Source of the DNA: Pratylenchus scribneri
Taxonomy: Eukaryota > Nematoda > Chromadorea > Rhabditida > Pratylenchidae
NCBI GenBank assembly: GCA_030063045.1
Contig: JAQSEB010000200.1
Span: 124,001 to 188,000, forward strand
Direction: 5' to 3'
Length of the DNA stretch: 64,000 bases
In this document: piece after piece, positions 10,469 through 22,499 of the stretch
How positions within the stretch are numbered: the stretch's first letter is position 1
Layout: each line of letters starts with the position of its first letter
Program-made: the position numbers and the translations under genes
Notes under the pieces: model-generated
Told to the model about the DNA's origin: nothing
Databases searched by the model: none
Seen by the model: the letters and a program-made list of their open reading frames with translations, nothing else

Positions 10469-12703
10469 TTATGAAAGTGCTTTGCTCCCCCGTTTTGCCT
10501 CTATCAAATCCTCCACCAATCCGAATTTTGCCGATTTTCGTTCTTCCATTTCCACATCTTTGAACCGGGCGTCCATTCTCCGTTCATCGATTTTTCTTTC
10601 TCTTTCCAGCCATTTTTTCTTGTTATACCGTGGATTTATAATTCTAAAATTCAAATAAAATAATAATTTCCCCGCACATCAGTAATCAAAACCTCAATGT
10701 TTCTTCTAAATCCTCTCTTTGCAAATCATCCACCATTGAATCGTCAATAAAGTCGGCCAAATCGCTGTCATCCTCATCGCCGTATTCATTTCCTTCTTCC
10801 TCCTCTTCTTCATCCTCGTCCGTTTCACTGTAATTTGCGAATTTTCGACTGTCAATTCTGCCATTTGATCTCGATAATTGTTGATGATTTGGCCTATGAT
10901 GTTCCCTGATGAATTGTCAAAATTAAACATATTTTTTGCTTTAAATGTGCCCCACCTTTGTTTGAGTATTTTCAATTGGTCAAAGGTTTCCTTTTTAATT
11001 TTCGCCAAATTATATTCTGACGACTGCGGTGGTTTTGTCCTCTCCATGTTGGTCCTAACTTCCGTTGGACTCCTCCTTCTTACTTTTGATTGGGTCATCA
11101 AATTTCCTTGTTTTGGCATCAAATTTCGCATTTCTTCTTTCCTCTTCATTTCCATTGTTGGTTGTTTCTTCTTTTCCATCAAAATTTGCAAATTCTTTAC
11201 CTTTTCTTGCTTGTTTTGACCCGTCGATTGATGTATATTCTTTTTTGTGACTGCCGAATTCATTTTCAACCTCAAAATGATTAATTAAAAAAATATTTTA
11301 ATTTATTTACTTTTCATTCATATTTGGTCCATTTTTCGGTGCCAATGATGGAATTGATGGCTTTTTCGGCATTTCAACTGCCCCTAATGATGAACTTTGT
11401 TGCTGTTGTTCTGGTTTATATCGAATATCCCCGGGCAAATATCTTTTCTGCGGCAATGATGACGAATTTATTGAAGATGTTGGTTTTTGTGATGTATTTT
11501 TTGCCATTTTATTCATTTTTGGCGGATTTTCATTGATTTCTTTATTCTTTGAAGGAATTGCATTTTTACTAAATTTTTGTAATTATTTTTGAATAATTTA
11601 ATATTAACCTTTTATTTAAGTTTTTATCCAAAATGGCCGACCCATTTAATTTTTTGATGGCTTCATTTTTTGTCATAATATTTTGCGAATTTATTGGCCT
11701 TTTTTGTACAAATTGATTATTCGAAATTGGTGAATTGGAGAATTGCGGTGGATTTTTTTGCGCTAAATTCCTTGATTGATTGATTGAAGGCGAAACCGTT
11801 TTTGTGGCATTTGAACCAATTGCAGCATTTTTTGACCTAAATTACTCGAAAGTGTGATAATGAATAAAAATTATTTAAAAACCTCTGTTTTTGAATGATT
11901 TCTTTCGCTTTATTTTCAGCTGCCATTGCCATCAATTTCTTTTCCTTCTCTTTTGCGGCAGAATGTGTTAATCTCAATCCGGCGGTTATTCCAATTTCTT
12001 CTTCACCAATTCTCGGCTTTTTCGTTGGAATAATTTTTGTTGATGAATCGACGTCATTGAATAATTGTTCAACTGCGGATGCATCATTTTTTGCTGCTTG
12101 TTTCAACAATTCTTCATAATTCTTAATTTAATGATTGTGTATAATTCTCTTCTTTAACCTCTATTTACCTGTACAATTGGTCGTTTCTGCTGAATTCCTG
12201 TGAAATTTGATTTCGATTGTGCAGAATGCTTTTTGGGAATTTGATTTTGGTTAGTTTGTTGTTTCTCCATTCTGCCAATTTTATTATTAAAATGAATTCC
12301 TCTTTTGTCTTCTTGAATTCTTTGAAGATGATTTTGTTTATTAACAATTGTTTGTTGGTTTTGTTGCTTCATCTTTGCCGGTATAGATTTAGCACTTTGT
12401 TCCGGAATTTCTATTTTCTTCTTTGGAATAACAAAATTCTACAATTTTAAAGGATTTTAAATTTAATATGATTGAAATATCAACCTGTGGTGTTTCTTTT
12501 TTGCTCTTTGTTGGTAATGATGCAGCAGGTGGCGGCGGTGGTATTTTCCTCTTCAATTCCAATTTTGCTCGTGCCCGCTCGACGGCAATCCGTTCATTTT
12601 GTAAGCGTCTTTTCTTTTCGAGCTCTTGATCAAATTCACGGACTTTCCTCTCTTGTCTTCTTGCATTTTTTTCTGCCTTTTGAAATAATTCGCTGAAATC
12701 CAT
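10469..12703 (-). CDS. SPT2 domain-containing chromatin protein (SPTY2D1-like)
   Basis: Nuclear histone-chaperone family protein (Spt2/SPTY2D1), which binds H3-H4 and acts in transcription-coupled nucleosome handling. It starts at 12703 with MDFSELFQKAEKNARRQ and a charged coiled-coil-like RR/EK stretch, followed by low-complexity Gln/Lys/Ser-rich disorder across at least six exons. It ends with the signature SPT2 C-terminus: an acidic run (SETDEDEEEEEEGNEYGDED), then DSDLADFIDDSMVDDLQRED, then RRMDARF..EERKSAKFGLVEDLIEAKR. Example introns are about 12434-12479, 12123-12169 and 11836-11882, all about 46-47 nt. The length (~560 aa) fits the family. The final exon runs from ~10645 to the stop at 10469. 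The acidic block must be read across an intron near 10915 in a different frame from the preceding exon. Confidence 0.8.
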
Positions 12704-12780
12704 TATGTGGACAAATCTTTAAAAAATAAGTGATTTTATTTTACATTTAATTAGGTTGAAAAAAAGAAAATAGGTATTTA

Positions 12781-13936
12781 GAATTTTTCGGAACTTCGAA
12801 ATTAGAATTAGGCCATGTACATACTTTTTGTGACAGAGTCACATGTGAGCCTCACAAAGTGAGTGGTGGCCCAATCACACTTTGGTGAGGCGTTCGCGTA
12901 TATACTTGGTGAGGCCACACCCCTTTCCGGCAGAGTGTGAGCGAGTCAAAATTGTGACTCTGTCACCAAAAAATGCGTACATACTTTTTTGGTGAAGGGA
13001 AGAAAAAATGTGTGAGCCTTTCTGCACTTGTCACCACTTGTGTATCAATACAACCATGGTACCAAATAGCCCCATTGTTATTCCAATATTGTTAAGCATA
13101 TTTTTAAATATTTTTAGAAATTTTTTTCAGAATTTTTCATCCATCCACTTTCGAGAAAAATGCAATTGAAAATAATTAAAATGAACGCCTCACCACCCAT
13201 GTTTTGATGGAAAACACCGGCCAATCCCAATGATGTGATAGTGAAAAATGATCAGAAAAAAATGGGGAATATTTTAAAAATAAAAGGAGAAATTTTCGTC
13301 AAACTGCTTCTTGTCCCTGCCAAGGTTTTGAACCAAAATTTAAACCGGTTTCCTGTGAACGTCAAACGCCATGTTCTATACATCATTGGATAGGGCTCGT
13401 CGAGTAGAATAAGAATATAAAAAAATTTTGTAAATCGGTCGTCAAATAAAAAAGTTATGGCCTCCAGAATGTCAGGAATATGCAAATTTCCAGAGCCGCT
13501 AACTCGCCATGTAGTTGACCAAATTCGATGTTGCATAGCTTGTTGGAAAGAGGAGAAAAAGGACTACAAAATATGTGAAAAGCAATTTCCTATGTTCATC
13601 TTTTCCATTTTTATAGCTCATTTTATATCCAAATCCGCTTATCATATATCCATGTTTTCAAATTTCAAAATTGATTTCATTTTTGGATTCTCCATAGTCG
13701 ATTTACTTTATATGGAATTAATTTGAACGAGATTAGGCCACGAAATTGATGAGAAAAACCGGTTTAAAAAAATTGGTGAAGGCATTCGCAACGACTCACT
13801 ATGTGAGCCTCACAACTCACAAGAGGGCGGGAAAAAGTATGTACACCAACCACTCACCACTTGTGAGGCAAGAAATAGAGAAAGAAAATAGCGTGGTGAG
13901 GTGAGAATTTTTCGGAACTTCGAAATTAGAATTAGG
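12781..13936. mobile_element. Probable non-autonomous DNA element bounded by 32-bp direct repeats
   Basis: An exact 32-bp sequence (starts GAATTTTTCGGAACTTCGAA, ends GAATTAGG) occurs at 12781-12812 and again at 13905-13936 in the same orientation. Just inside the left copy is GTACATACTTTTT (12817-12829), which reappears inverted near the right copy as AAAAAGTATGTAC (13832-13844), so the interior has inverted termini. A further direct copy of the motif lies at 12977-12990. The subterminal zones are dense in GTGAG/CTCAC words and contain TGTGACAGAGTCACA-like palindromes. The interior has no long credible open frame; the reverse strand has a ~94-codon open stretch at 13252-13536 of no recognised family. 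This looks like a MITE-type insertion, with the 32-bp repeats either outer parts of the element or a duplicated flank. Confidence 0.6.
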
Positions 13937-14245
13937 AAAATGATTGATAAGTAGTGATATGATATTGATTGAATTGAATGAAATGAAGAAAGAAAATGAA
14001 CAATAAAATAAAAAAAATAAAATACTACATCATATAAGAATAGAATCGATAAAAGAAATGAATGGGATCGGCGGCGGAATCATCGGGGGACGGGGATCGG
14101 GAGATCAAATAAAAATATTTCCATTTTCCAACCATTTTTTCTTCCGAATAAGTATTATATTTTTGGTTTTTGGATGGGAAATTGGATGAAAAATATTTGC
14201 AGTCAGCAGCAGTCAGTTTGCATAAAAATCAAATTTCAGATAAAA

Positions 14246-15168
14246 ATGATAAAAGCAATTTATCGCCTATTGCAGCCTTTCTCCACTGCATTATTGTTTT
14301 TATTTTCTTTGAATTGGATGGCAAATGGAGGCGAATACGATTTAACTGTTGAAGTGCCTCCTGGAAAATTTGAATGCTTTTTCCAACCAATTCAAGAAAA
14401 ACATAAATCCATGGAAATTTATTATCAGGTTTTCAATACCTATTTATTTTTATCAATAATAATATCTAAGGTTATTGATGGTGGCGATTTGAATGTCAAT
14501 TTTATGCTGATTTTAAATGAAAATGTATTAAAACAGGACCAAATGAAAACGGATGGAGACCACAAGTAATTTAATTAATATAGATTATTGATTACATAAT
14601 TATTTGCATTTAATTTTTAGAATTGATATAAATCAACCAGGAGATTACCAAATATGCTTTGATAATTCATTTTCATATCAGGCTAGGAAAGTTGTATTTT
14701 TTGGTAAGCTCAAAACAAACCTAAAGCTTTCAATTTTTCAATCAATTATTTAGAAATATATTTATACGATGGTGATGGAAATCTTGAGGAAGAAGATCTG
14801 TCCAAATTTGGAAACAAAAAGACGGATGCATTGTTGCAAGAAAAAATGAAGCAATTGGGAATGACCATCGAACAATTCCATGTAAAATATTCAATACAAA
14901 TAATTTTTAATTTATTTCTATTTCACAGGGATCATTCAACAACATCAAAAATCACTTGAACAAAATTGAATATTACCAATCACTATTTCGAGCTTCTGAA
15001 GCAAAAGATCGAGCAATTGTGGGGGCTAACCATGACCGAGTTCAATTTTGGTCAATTTTGAATGGTATTGTGATGTTATTTGTGGCTGCCGTCCAAGTTT
15101 GGCTGATCAGAAACCTTTTTGAAGACAATTCCAAAATTGGACGAATGTTGCGTGGAAGAAGACACTAA
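14246..15168 (+). CDS. p24 family cargo receptor (TMED1/5-type, emp24/GOLD)
   Basis: Type I membrane protein of the early secretory pathway that cycles in COPI/COPII vesicles between ER and Golgi. Exons: 14246-14428, 14471-14565, 14621-14703, 14754-14881, 14929-15168. A signal peptide (STALLFLFSLNWMANGG) is followed by the GOLD domain with the usual cysteine pair: GKFECFFQPI and GDYQICFDNSFSYQARKVVF. VIDGGDLNVNFML is family-typical. A coiled-coil segment (NIKNHLNKIEYYQSLFRASE) precedes one C-terminal membrane helix (LNGIVMLFVAAVQVWLI). The cytosolic tail RNLFEDNSKIGRMLRGRRH has the aromatic start but no terminal KKxx motif; RGRR may serve instead. An upstream in-frame ATG at 14174 exists, but the start at 14246 places the signal peptide correctly. 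It converges with the acyl-CoA synthetase gene. Confidence 0.9.
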
Positions 15169-15566
15169 ATAAACACCCAAATCAAGAATTAAATTGTTAA
15201 ATTTATATAATTTATTTATGTCATTGTTTTTATGTGATAAAATAATATTTCCATACAATGTCATCAATGGGAAATGGGATAAGGGGAAAGAACAAAATAA
15301 TTCAATCAATCAGAGCAAATTATGAGCCCGTGTTCGTTTTTGTAACGGAAATCGGTGGGGACTATGTGAAAGAATACAGAAAACATGGGAGATGAATGAA
15401 TAAATTTAGTATGTCAGCAAGTTAAGATCATGCATTGGTCGAGTGTATTATTACAATAAAAAAAAATTGGATAATATTAGGGAAATAGGTCATTAATGAT
15501 GGTAATAAATATATTTGTTTGATGTCATCTTTGCTGCCATTGCCATTCCATTCCGATTCGTTTGAT
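15169..15566. other. Convergent 3' intergenic spacer
   Basis: About 400 bp between the tail-to-tail p24 and acyl-CoA synthetase genes. It is AT-rich, with poly-adenylation-like AATAAA motifs on both strands (for example just after 15168 and near 15400-15460). No other feature seen. Confidence 0.6.
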
Positions 15567-18310
15567 TCATTCCAATTTCTCATACATTTTGTCCAGTTGG
15601 GCCTTGAAGTGAGTTCGCAGTTGTGGTCGTTTGCCTTTGAGTGTCGGAGTCAGAAGATCATTCTCGACGGTGAACATTTCGTGGCACAGGAAAATGTCCT
15701 TCACCTGAATTATTCAAATAAATTAACAAAATAATGATAAATAAAGAGATGTGACTAACCTGCTCGAAATTGTGCAAGCCTGCCTTTTTCCCCTGCGCAA
15801 TTATGTCATCCAGAATCATTTTCTTGATGCGTTCATCCTCGCAAAGCTTCTTGATTGTTTCGTTTTTGATGTTCAATTGCTTTGCCGCTTCACCAGGAAG
15901 AACATCCGGGTCCGGGACAATTATGGCAATGAGAGAGGTCTTCAGACTTTCACCTGAAAATATAATTTAAGAATGAATAAATTAAAAATGTTTTACCATG
16001 GACAAAGCATTGAGCCACATATTTGGAGCGTGTGTAGATGATTTCAATTTTCTCCGGTGCCACATATTCGCCTTGGGCCAGTTTGAAAATGTGCTAAAAT
16101 ATAAATTATTTATTTTTTTAATTTTTATTCATTATTTATTTAACCTTTTTCCGATCGACGATCTTCAACGTGCCTTGAGGAGTCCAGCGGCCAATATCGC
16201 CAGTGTGCAACCACCCTTGCTCGTCAAGTGCTTCTTTGGTCAGGTCCGGCATTTTGTAGTATCCCTTGAACACATTCGGTCCTCTGATGCAAACCTCGCC
16301 AACATTGTCCTTCGCAAAGTAATTCAGCTCCGGGACATCGACAAGCTTGATGGCATTGCATGGAGCCGGAATACCAACATGGCCGGCTGCAAACGGAATT
16401 TATATTTTATTGATTTTTACAAAATAAACTAACGAATTGGGTCGCCTTCGATAGTCACAGTGGCCGCAGCAACGCATTCAGTCTGGCCGTATCCTTCGCA
16501 CACAACCGCACCGGTGGCACAACGCATGAATGTCAAGACTGTTTCAGAAAGAGGTGCCGAACCGGTAACCTTAAAATTTGTTTTTAAATCAATTCGTTTT
16601 TATTTTTTTACCCACCATCAATTTCACGCGCCCTCCAAGTCCTTCGCGGACTTTTTTGAAGATGAGTTGGTCGACGAGGGAATCATTTCGGACAATCCAG
16701 TTGTTAATTTCACGTTTTTTGAGAGAAACAGCAGTGTCGAACACGAGACGAGTGAATGATGATTTGTTTGCTTCGTGCAGAACTTTGTCGTAAATTCGAT
16801 TGAGGACCTACAATTGAATATTGATTAAATTAAATTAATAATTAAAAAACATACACGAGGAACAACGGGCAAAATGGTCGGACGAAGCACTTTGATATCA
16901 TCAGCCAAATTGCGGATATCTCCACCGAAAAATCCAACAGCTCCGCCTTCGGTGAACACAGCGGTCTCCATGATGCGTTCGAACATGTGGGCCAATGGGA
17001 GGAAAGACATCATGACATCCTAAAAATTAAAAATGTTTTTACTAAAGAAAGGCAAAATACCTTAGGTCCAAGATTGGTGTTTTTGAAATAGTCCAAAGCT
17101 GTGCAATCCGCGATCACATTGCCGTGTGTAAGCATAACGCCTTTTGGATTTCCTGTGAAATATGAGAATATTAAATTGAATTATTAGGAATGTCCAATGT
17201 TTACCTGTGGTCCCAGAAGTGTAACAAATCGTTGACAAGTCATCAGCATTCGGCGGTTGGTCGGCCATTTTTGCAATGTCCTGACGATCTCCCATCTTCT
17301 CGAAGTCACCAAATCCGAATAATTCGATTCCAGCTTCGGCGGCCTCTTGCCGAAATTGATCGGTCACTTCTTCAAAGGCGGGCGACATAATCACAATGTA
17401 TTTGAGTGTCGGGCAATTTGCTTTTCGGTCCACCAGTCCTTTGGCTTTCGATATGGAATCACAAAACTGAAAATATATTATTATTATTGATTATTGTATT
17501 GATTTGTATTTATAATGAATAACACTTACCACCAACTTGATTTCGGCTTGATTGATGATGTATACCGAGGCATCCGGTCCCAATGTTTCGTAAAGTGGAA
17601 CTGAAATTTAAATATGGAAAATTATTAGTAAAAAATAATTTGCATACCAATGACATTTTTGAAGCAATATGTAGCCTGCTCGACGAGAATCCATTCTGGT
17701 CTGTTCTTTGCGAAAATTCCAATGAATTGTTCTTGGCCCGAAGGAATTCCAATTGCGCGCATTGCTCTTCCGATCCGACTGGCCCGTTTGATCACTTCAT
17801 TGTAGCTAAGCCACACAAATGGTTCGCCCGGTTGTTCCTTGCAGCGATATCCAAGCATTGGCCCATCTTTTGAAATGTTTGCTCCCCGACGGATTGCTGA
17901 GTAAATTGTGTTGGCATCTTGATGGATAAAACGCATAAGTGCATCCGATTTCAAGTATTTGCTGACGCGAGAGCCATCCTTTAATTAATTATCTTAAATT
18001 AATGTAGTTTTTTTTTAAATCAGACCGGTAGTTGACGAGTTTGAGATTCCGGGTCCACAAGCGGAGTCAGTTTCTTCGGAGAAGGACGTGAAGACCAGAG
18101 CCACCAAATTCCCATTGCACCAAGTGTAGCAGCGGCACCAACTGTGTAGAGCAATGAACTGCTATTTGCATCTTCTCCTCCCCAATCGCCAAAATCGGTC
18201 ATTCTGAATAAAGATGTTTAAATTTTAAATAAAAATAATAATTTGCACTACCTTCCGCCGAAGTTGATTGGAAGCGAAACCCATAATGAAGTTGTCGAAT
18301 CCTTTACCAT
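15567..18310 (-). CDS. Long-chain fatty acid-CoA ligase (ACSL1/5/6 type)
   Basis: Membrane-anchored enzyme that activates long-chain fatty acids to acyl-CoA with ATP, for lipid synthesis or beta-oxidation, on ER or mitochondrial outer membrane. It starts at 18308-18310 (MVKDSTTSLWVSLP), exon 1 being 18252-18310. A membrane anchor is seen at LLYTVGAAATLGAMGIWWLW in exon 2. Enzyme motifs in order: IGIFAKNRPEW, VPLYETLGPDA, the AMP-binding P-loop YTSGTTGNPKGVMLTHGN (split by an intron), MSFLPLAHMFER, VTGSAPLS, GYGQTE, GDIGRW, the ACSL signature DRKKHIFKLAQGEYVAPEKI, and a C-terminal KRPQLRTHFKAQLDKMY. About a dozen short introns, all keeping frame. Length (~700 aa) equals animal ACSLs. The stop is TGA at 15567-15569. 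Orthology is to the C. elegans acs ACSL clade; the exact member is not decided. Confidence 0.93.
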
Positions 18311-21300
18311 TTTAGAAGGAATTTAGCTTTCTTTGTTGTATTACGATGACAGCTAAATTAATAAATTAAATAACATTATTTATTTATTAATTATCAATCA
18401 GTAAAAATTTTTTAATTTAATTTGGAAAAAGGAGTTTTCGGATTCAACATGTTGGGGAAAACCCTTAAAAACAGTTTCAAAACATGCATTTTTAAATTTC
18501 AAACTGGCAAAAACATGGTTTGATTGAAATGTTTTAAAACTGACTTTTTCGGTGAAACGAGCAAAAACGCATGAAAAATTCTAAGAAAATCATTTTTACA
18601 CCTATCTTAATTGCTAAATAAGTATTATTCTATTTTTATAATATTTGTCGCTTTACTGATAATGAAAAGATAAGAGTACAACCATGATTTCTAATCTTTG
18701 TACATTGTACCTAAAATGACCTAATTTTTATCACTTTGATACTTTTTACGTATTTTTTGGTCCGTTCTGTATGCATAAATGATAATTTGTTAATAAATTA
18801 TGATTTTTTTGACTTATAATGAGTTTGGATTTGGACAAATTAAACTGGTTTGAAAAAGAAAGATAAAAAAAAAAGTAATAAGGTCATTTTTTAAAGTTAG
18901 GAGGAAGGGAAATTTGCAAAACTTATAAGGGTCTTTTATGGGGCCATTTTTGCCGCCTCTCACTTGTTTGCAAAATAGAGATGGAGTTTGGTAAAAAAAT
19001 AAATTCAAATTCCTTTATTTTATTTCGGGACTATCCCAAAGGCCAAAGGCAAAAAATCTATATCGAAAGAATTCCCGAAGACTTGTTTTTCGAGAATTAA
19101 AAAGGGCAATGGCGTGATTTTAATTGGATATCAATTCCTTATCATTTTTGTCTTATTATAGTTAAGATTGGTTAGTTAAACATGGTATTTGATGAAAATT
19201 ATTATGAATGATTAAAAATTAAAATAATCTTTTCAAGGCGCATCAAGGAAAAAAATGGACATTATGAGATCATATTATTGGCTATTGGGAATGATAATTT
19301 TTTGGTGAATTAATATTATCGTTTTATAAAATTTGTTTATGAAGGAGGTTAAAATACAATCATAAATTGGATAAAAAAATAAATATTGGCCAAAGATGAC
19401 CTATTATTTTGTAAAATAGGCCTTTTTGTTGGACAAGGCCTACATATTTATTCCCAGAGGCCCCCACGTGTTGGGCCGGCTGCTGGATGGTTGGGAATTG
19501 AGAGAATGAATCGTGTCGAAGGGTAGGTGGTCTGCCTCCCCTCCCCAATTTGAGCTTTGGGCTGCTGAAATGTCGCTGGCGGGGCTGTTTCGCTGTTTGG
19601 ATGGCTGCCCAGGGAACTGGGGCAGAAGAAGAATGATGAAGGGATGAGGACAAAATAGAATATTAGAGAAATATAAAGATTGAAGGAAGAGGAAGAGAAC
19701 TATGATGACGAAGCATTATTTGCCGCCATTCTTTGTCATCCGCTTTTCCCCCAAATCCTCTCGAATCCAGTCAATATGCCGAGGGCATTTTTTGATGTTC
19801 CATTTTCCATCAAATTTTCCTTCAAGGCTTACCGTATTTGGAATTTTTTTTAATAAAATGTGAAGAAGTCATGAGGAAAAGTGCATTTAGTATAGAAAAA
19901 ATCTAATTTTTGTCTATTTTGGCCCAACATAGTATAGCCTTTTATAATATCATTAAAAAATTTCACTAATTTCTTTTCATTGTAGAAGAATGGGAAAAAA
20001 TATGGAGTTTGGACTCCTAAAATAGTGGATCATTCCCTTTTTCCAGTTCCGTTGATTTTTTTTTCGGTAAAAATAATGCTATGTGGAATGTTGATAAACA
20101 AAATGATCACATCATCAAACCAATTTAGGCATTCCCTTTTTTCCTGATCAACGATTATTGTTTTGAGTCAGCCATTTTCATTCAATGTCTATTTTTGACA
20201 ATTGTTTTTCCTTTCTCATTTGTTCATTTGTTAGTGGAAATTTATAAAATCCAATCAATTTTTCAATGAATTTAAAAAGTAAGAGCATTTCTTTATTGCG
20301 TAATTTTCACAAAAATGAAGAAGTGGCATTGACGACCTTTGTACCCTTTGCTCCATATTCCCTACGGCAGCATCAGCAGCCAATTCAAGAAGTCACGATC
20401 ACGATGTTTCCCCACACGTTGTCTTTCCTCGCCAACAAAAAGTGGTTCTTCCCCGTTCCCCGTTGGTGGGAGTATCCGATGATCGGCCGGGTCCAAAGTC
20501 TGTGGTGCAGAGGCGGAGAAAGGCGAGAATTTGGTTTATGGCGGGGAACACCGCCAAATGGGCCATTGAGGAGTGATGAACGACTGGGACATGGAATGGG
20601 TGCCAGAAGCATTGTGGCTGTTTATTGTTTGTTTCTGATTAGAGGGCAAACAGGAAAGGGAAGGAATTTAAATGTGGGGAGGGAGCAGCCAAGAACGTGA
20701 CAACCGCCGGCGGCTGACGCAAATGCCAAATGGCTCTTGGACTGCTGAAGAAGGGAATACAGACAGCTGGGCCAAGGATGAATTCTTTCGGGAATTCAAC
20801 AACAGAGAGCAAAGGTACAAATCTCAAGAATGAAATGAAAGGACAATTAAATAAATAAAAAATTAAATTTTTCATTTTTAATTTCAAATCCATTTTCTAT
20901 TTTTTTATTGTCCAATCTGCTGCACTTTTATGAAGCAATTAATGGATTTGGAAAGAGAAAATACTCTATGGGAATGGATGGATTTATTGGAATTGGCAAT
21001 TTACTATTGGCCTAAAATCGTATGGAGCCTTCATTGGCCATAGCCCCAGCCCTTTGCTGTCCATTCCAATTTGGCCTTTGTTTTTGGGCCAATTTGTCAA
21101 TATTGGCCCCCCGCTTTGTTCCTCCAATTTGCTTTTTTGCTTTCAACGCCGGATGCGGAAGCCGCCGTTCTTGGCCATTCTTCATCAAAAGCCAAAAGAT
21201 GGCAATTGTGGAAGGAATCAGCAATAACGGTGGCAGGAGTATGGGCAGAAGTAATTTTTTGGAAATTTCCGATTGTTTTGACCGGCCTCCATCACGCCAA

Positions 21301-21670
21301 AGGGTCATCAGCATCAATTCCAATTTGAGTAATGTAAAATCAGTTTAGCCCTCCTCCATAAGCAGTGTCCATTCCTCAATCAGTGGCAATATTCGGCGAA
21401 GTTCTTCCCTTCAATTCCCGCAAAGTTCCCAAGTCCAATTGCCGCCGGAGGCCACTCCAAATTTCACATTCCTTCAAACGGCCATTTCCCATCTCAAATA
21501 TTCCAGTGCCTCCATCTATGCTTCGACCCTTAGTGCCGCCGGACTGCTCAGTGGAGTCGGTCTTGGTGGATTTCGATCACCTGGATCGGTGGATTCAACG
21601 GAGGCAATTAATTTGTTTGTTTGAATCTCACTAAAAATGGCCAATAATTCCTCATTAAATCAGATATTCA
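18311..21670. other. Intergenic region with weak minus-strand coding candidates
   Basis: 18311-19350 is AT-rich with no coding signal; 18420-18600 has a loose imperfect inverted arrangement of AAACATG/CATGTTT words. Three GC-richer patches on the minus strand could be exons of unrecognised genes. 19653-19360 is a Ser/Pro/Gln-rich stretch (SSAPVPWAAIQTAKQPRQR). 20612-20385 is Pro/Arg-rich. The third lies at 21600-21009. I could not connect the first two by confident splice sites, and no domain is visible. Confidence 0.35.
21009..21600 (-). CDS. Possible small single-pass membrane protein (low confidence)
   Basis: Minus-strand open segments that can be chained: a Pro/Ser-rich stretch (STDPGDRNPPRPTPLSSPAA, ~21590-21520), a charged stretch (GRLKECEIWSGLRRQLDLG, ~21480-21400), and a segment with a strong hydrophobic helix (KKLLLPILLPPLLLIPSTIA) followed by a basic tail ending at the TAG near 21009. 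Joins between the three are uncertain, and one needs an intron I could not place cleanly. The region is more GC-rich than the flanks, consistent with coding. Open frames also exist on the plus strand here (for example 21071-21328). I do not recognise the family, and the direction is not proven. Confidence 0.25.
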
Positions 21671-22409
21671 ATGATGGCCACCTATTATTGTTGTTTTGGT
21701 TTATTTCGTCTTCGAATTGCCTCTTTGTTAATTGGCATAGGAACTTGTTGTGTTGCCACTTTCCGTAAATACCATATCATCTCAATTTCATTCATTTCCC
21801 CTTCAGTTCTTTGTTCTCTTCTCATCCATTCCCCTTTCCCACCAACTTTAATCCTTTCGGAATGGCAATGCCTACAAATTTGCCAACCGGCCGTTTTCCT
21901 ACTTTCCCTTTCAATGTTGGCCAGTTTATTAATGCTTTTGGCATTGATCACTGATATTCATTTTCTGATTCTGCCATTCATGTTCAGTTGTGTATGTTTT
22001 CCCTCTCCACCGTAATCCATCCTTTTCCCTTTTCATTTGCTGAATATGATGGCCTCAATGGCACTTTCTCTTGTTTTCCTCTCCAATCCGGCATTTCCAT
22101 TGCCGACCAAAAACAAATTGGAACAGCTTTATCCAGCCGGATTGGCCCTAATGTGCACCGGATTGGTCATCTTTTTCCTTTGGCTTTTTGCCATTTCTTC
22201 GTTCACTTTCATTTTAATTCGCGACAAACGCACCATTTTCCGGTTCAGAAGGAGGATTAATATTTAAATTGGATTATTTGACAATTTTCAGTGAAATATT
22301 CACTGCTGGATTCGGTGATGATGATGAGGAAATGCACGAATCCAATCCACTTTTATTGAGACGTTCCTCTTCTGCCCCATTTGGTCGAATAAATAGTGCA
22401 GAATTTTAA
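21671..22409 (+). CDS. LAPTM-like four-transmembrane protein
   Basis: Starts MMATYYCCFGLFRLRIASLL, where the cysteine pair ahead of TM1 resembles the LAPTM4/5-type lysosomal membrane proteins and related nematode tetraspanning proteins. Later hydrophobic helices are seen at AVFLLSLSMLASLLMLLALI, SMALSLVFLSNPAF and AGLALMCTGLVIFFLWLFAI, followed by a basic loop and a C-terminal exon. The last exon joins by an intron with donor just after ACCATTTTCCG (~22241) and acceptor at ~22290, giving EIFTAGFGDDDEEMHESNP and a dileucine-like LLLRRSSS before the TAA at 22407-22409. A 42-nt stretch at ~21770-21810 can be read as intron or kept. Odd point: after PFMFSC the frame hits TAA at 22013-22015 and continues open as LNMMASM; a GT donor is there but no AG occurs in the right place. 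Convergent with the LIM gene 90 bp away. Confidence 0.6.
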
Positions 22410-22499
22410 TAAATAATTTTGAATAAATTTTATTTCATTCCTCAAAACAAGACAATAATTTTTGATTATTAAAATGATTTTTATTCTATTTTTCACTCA

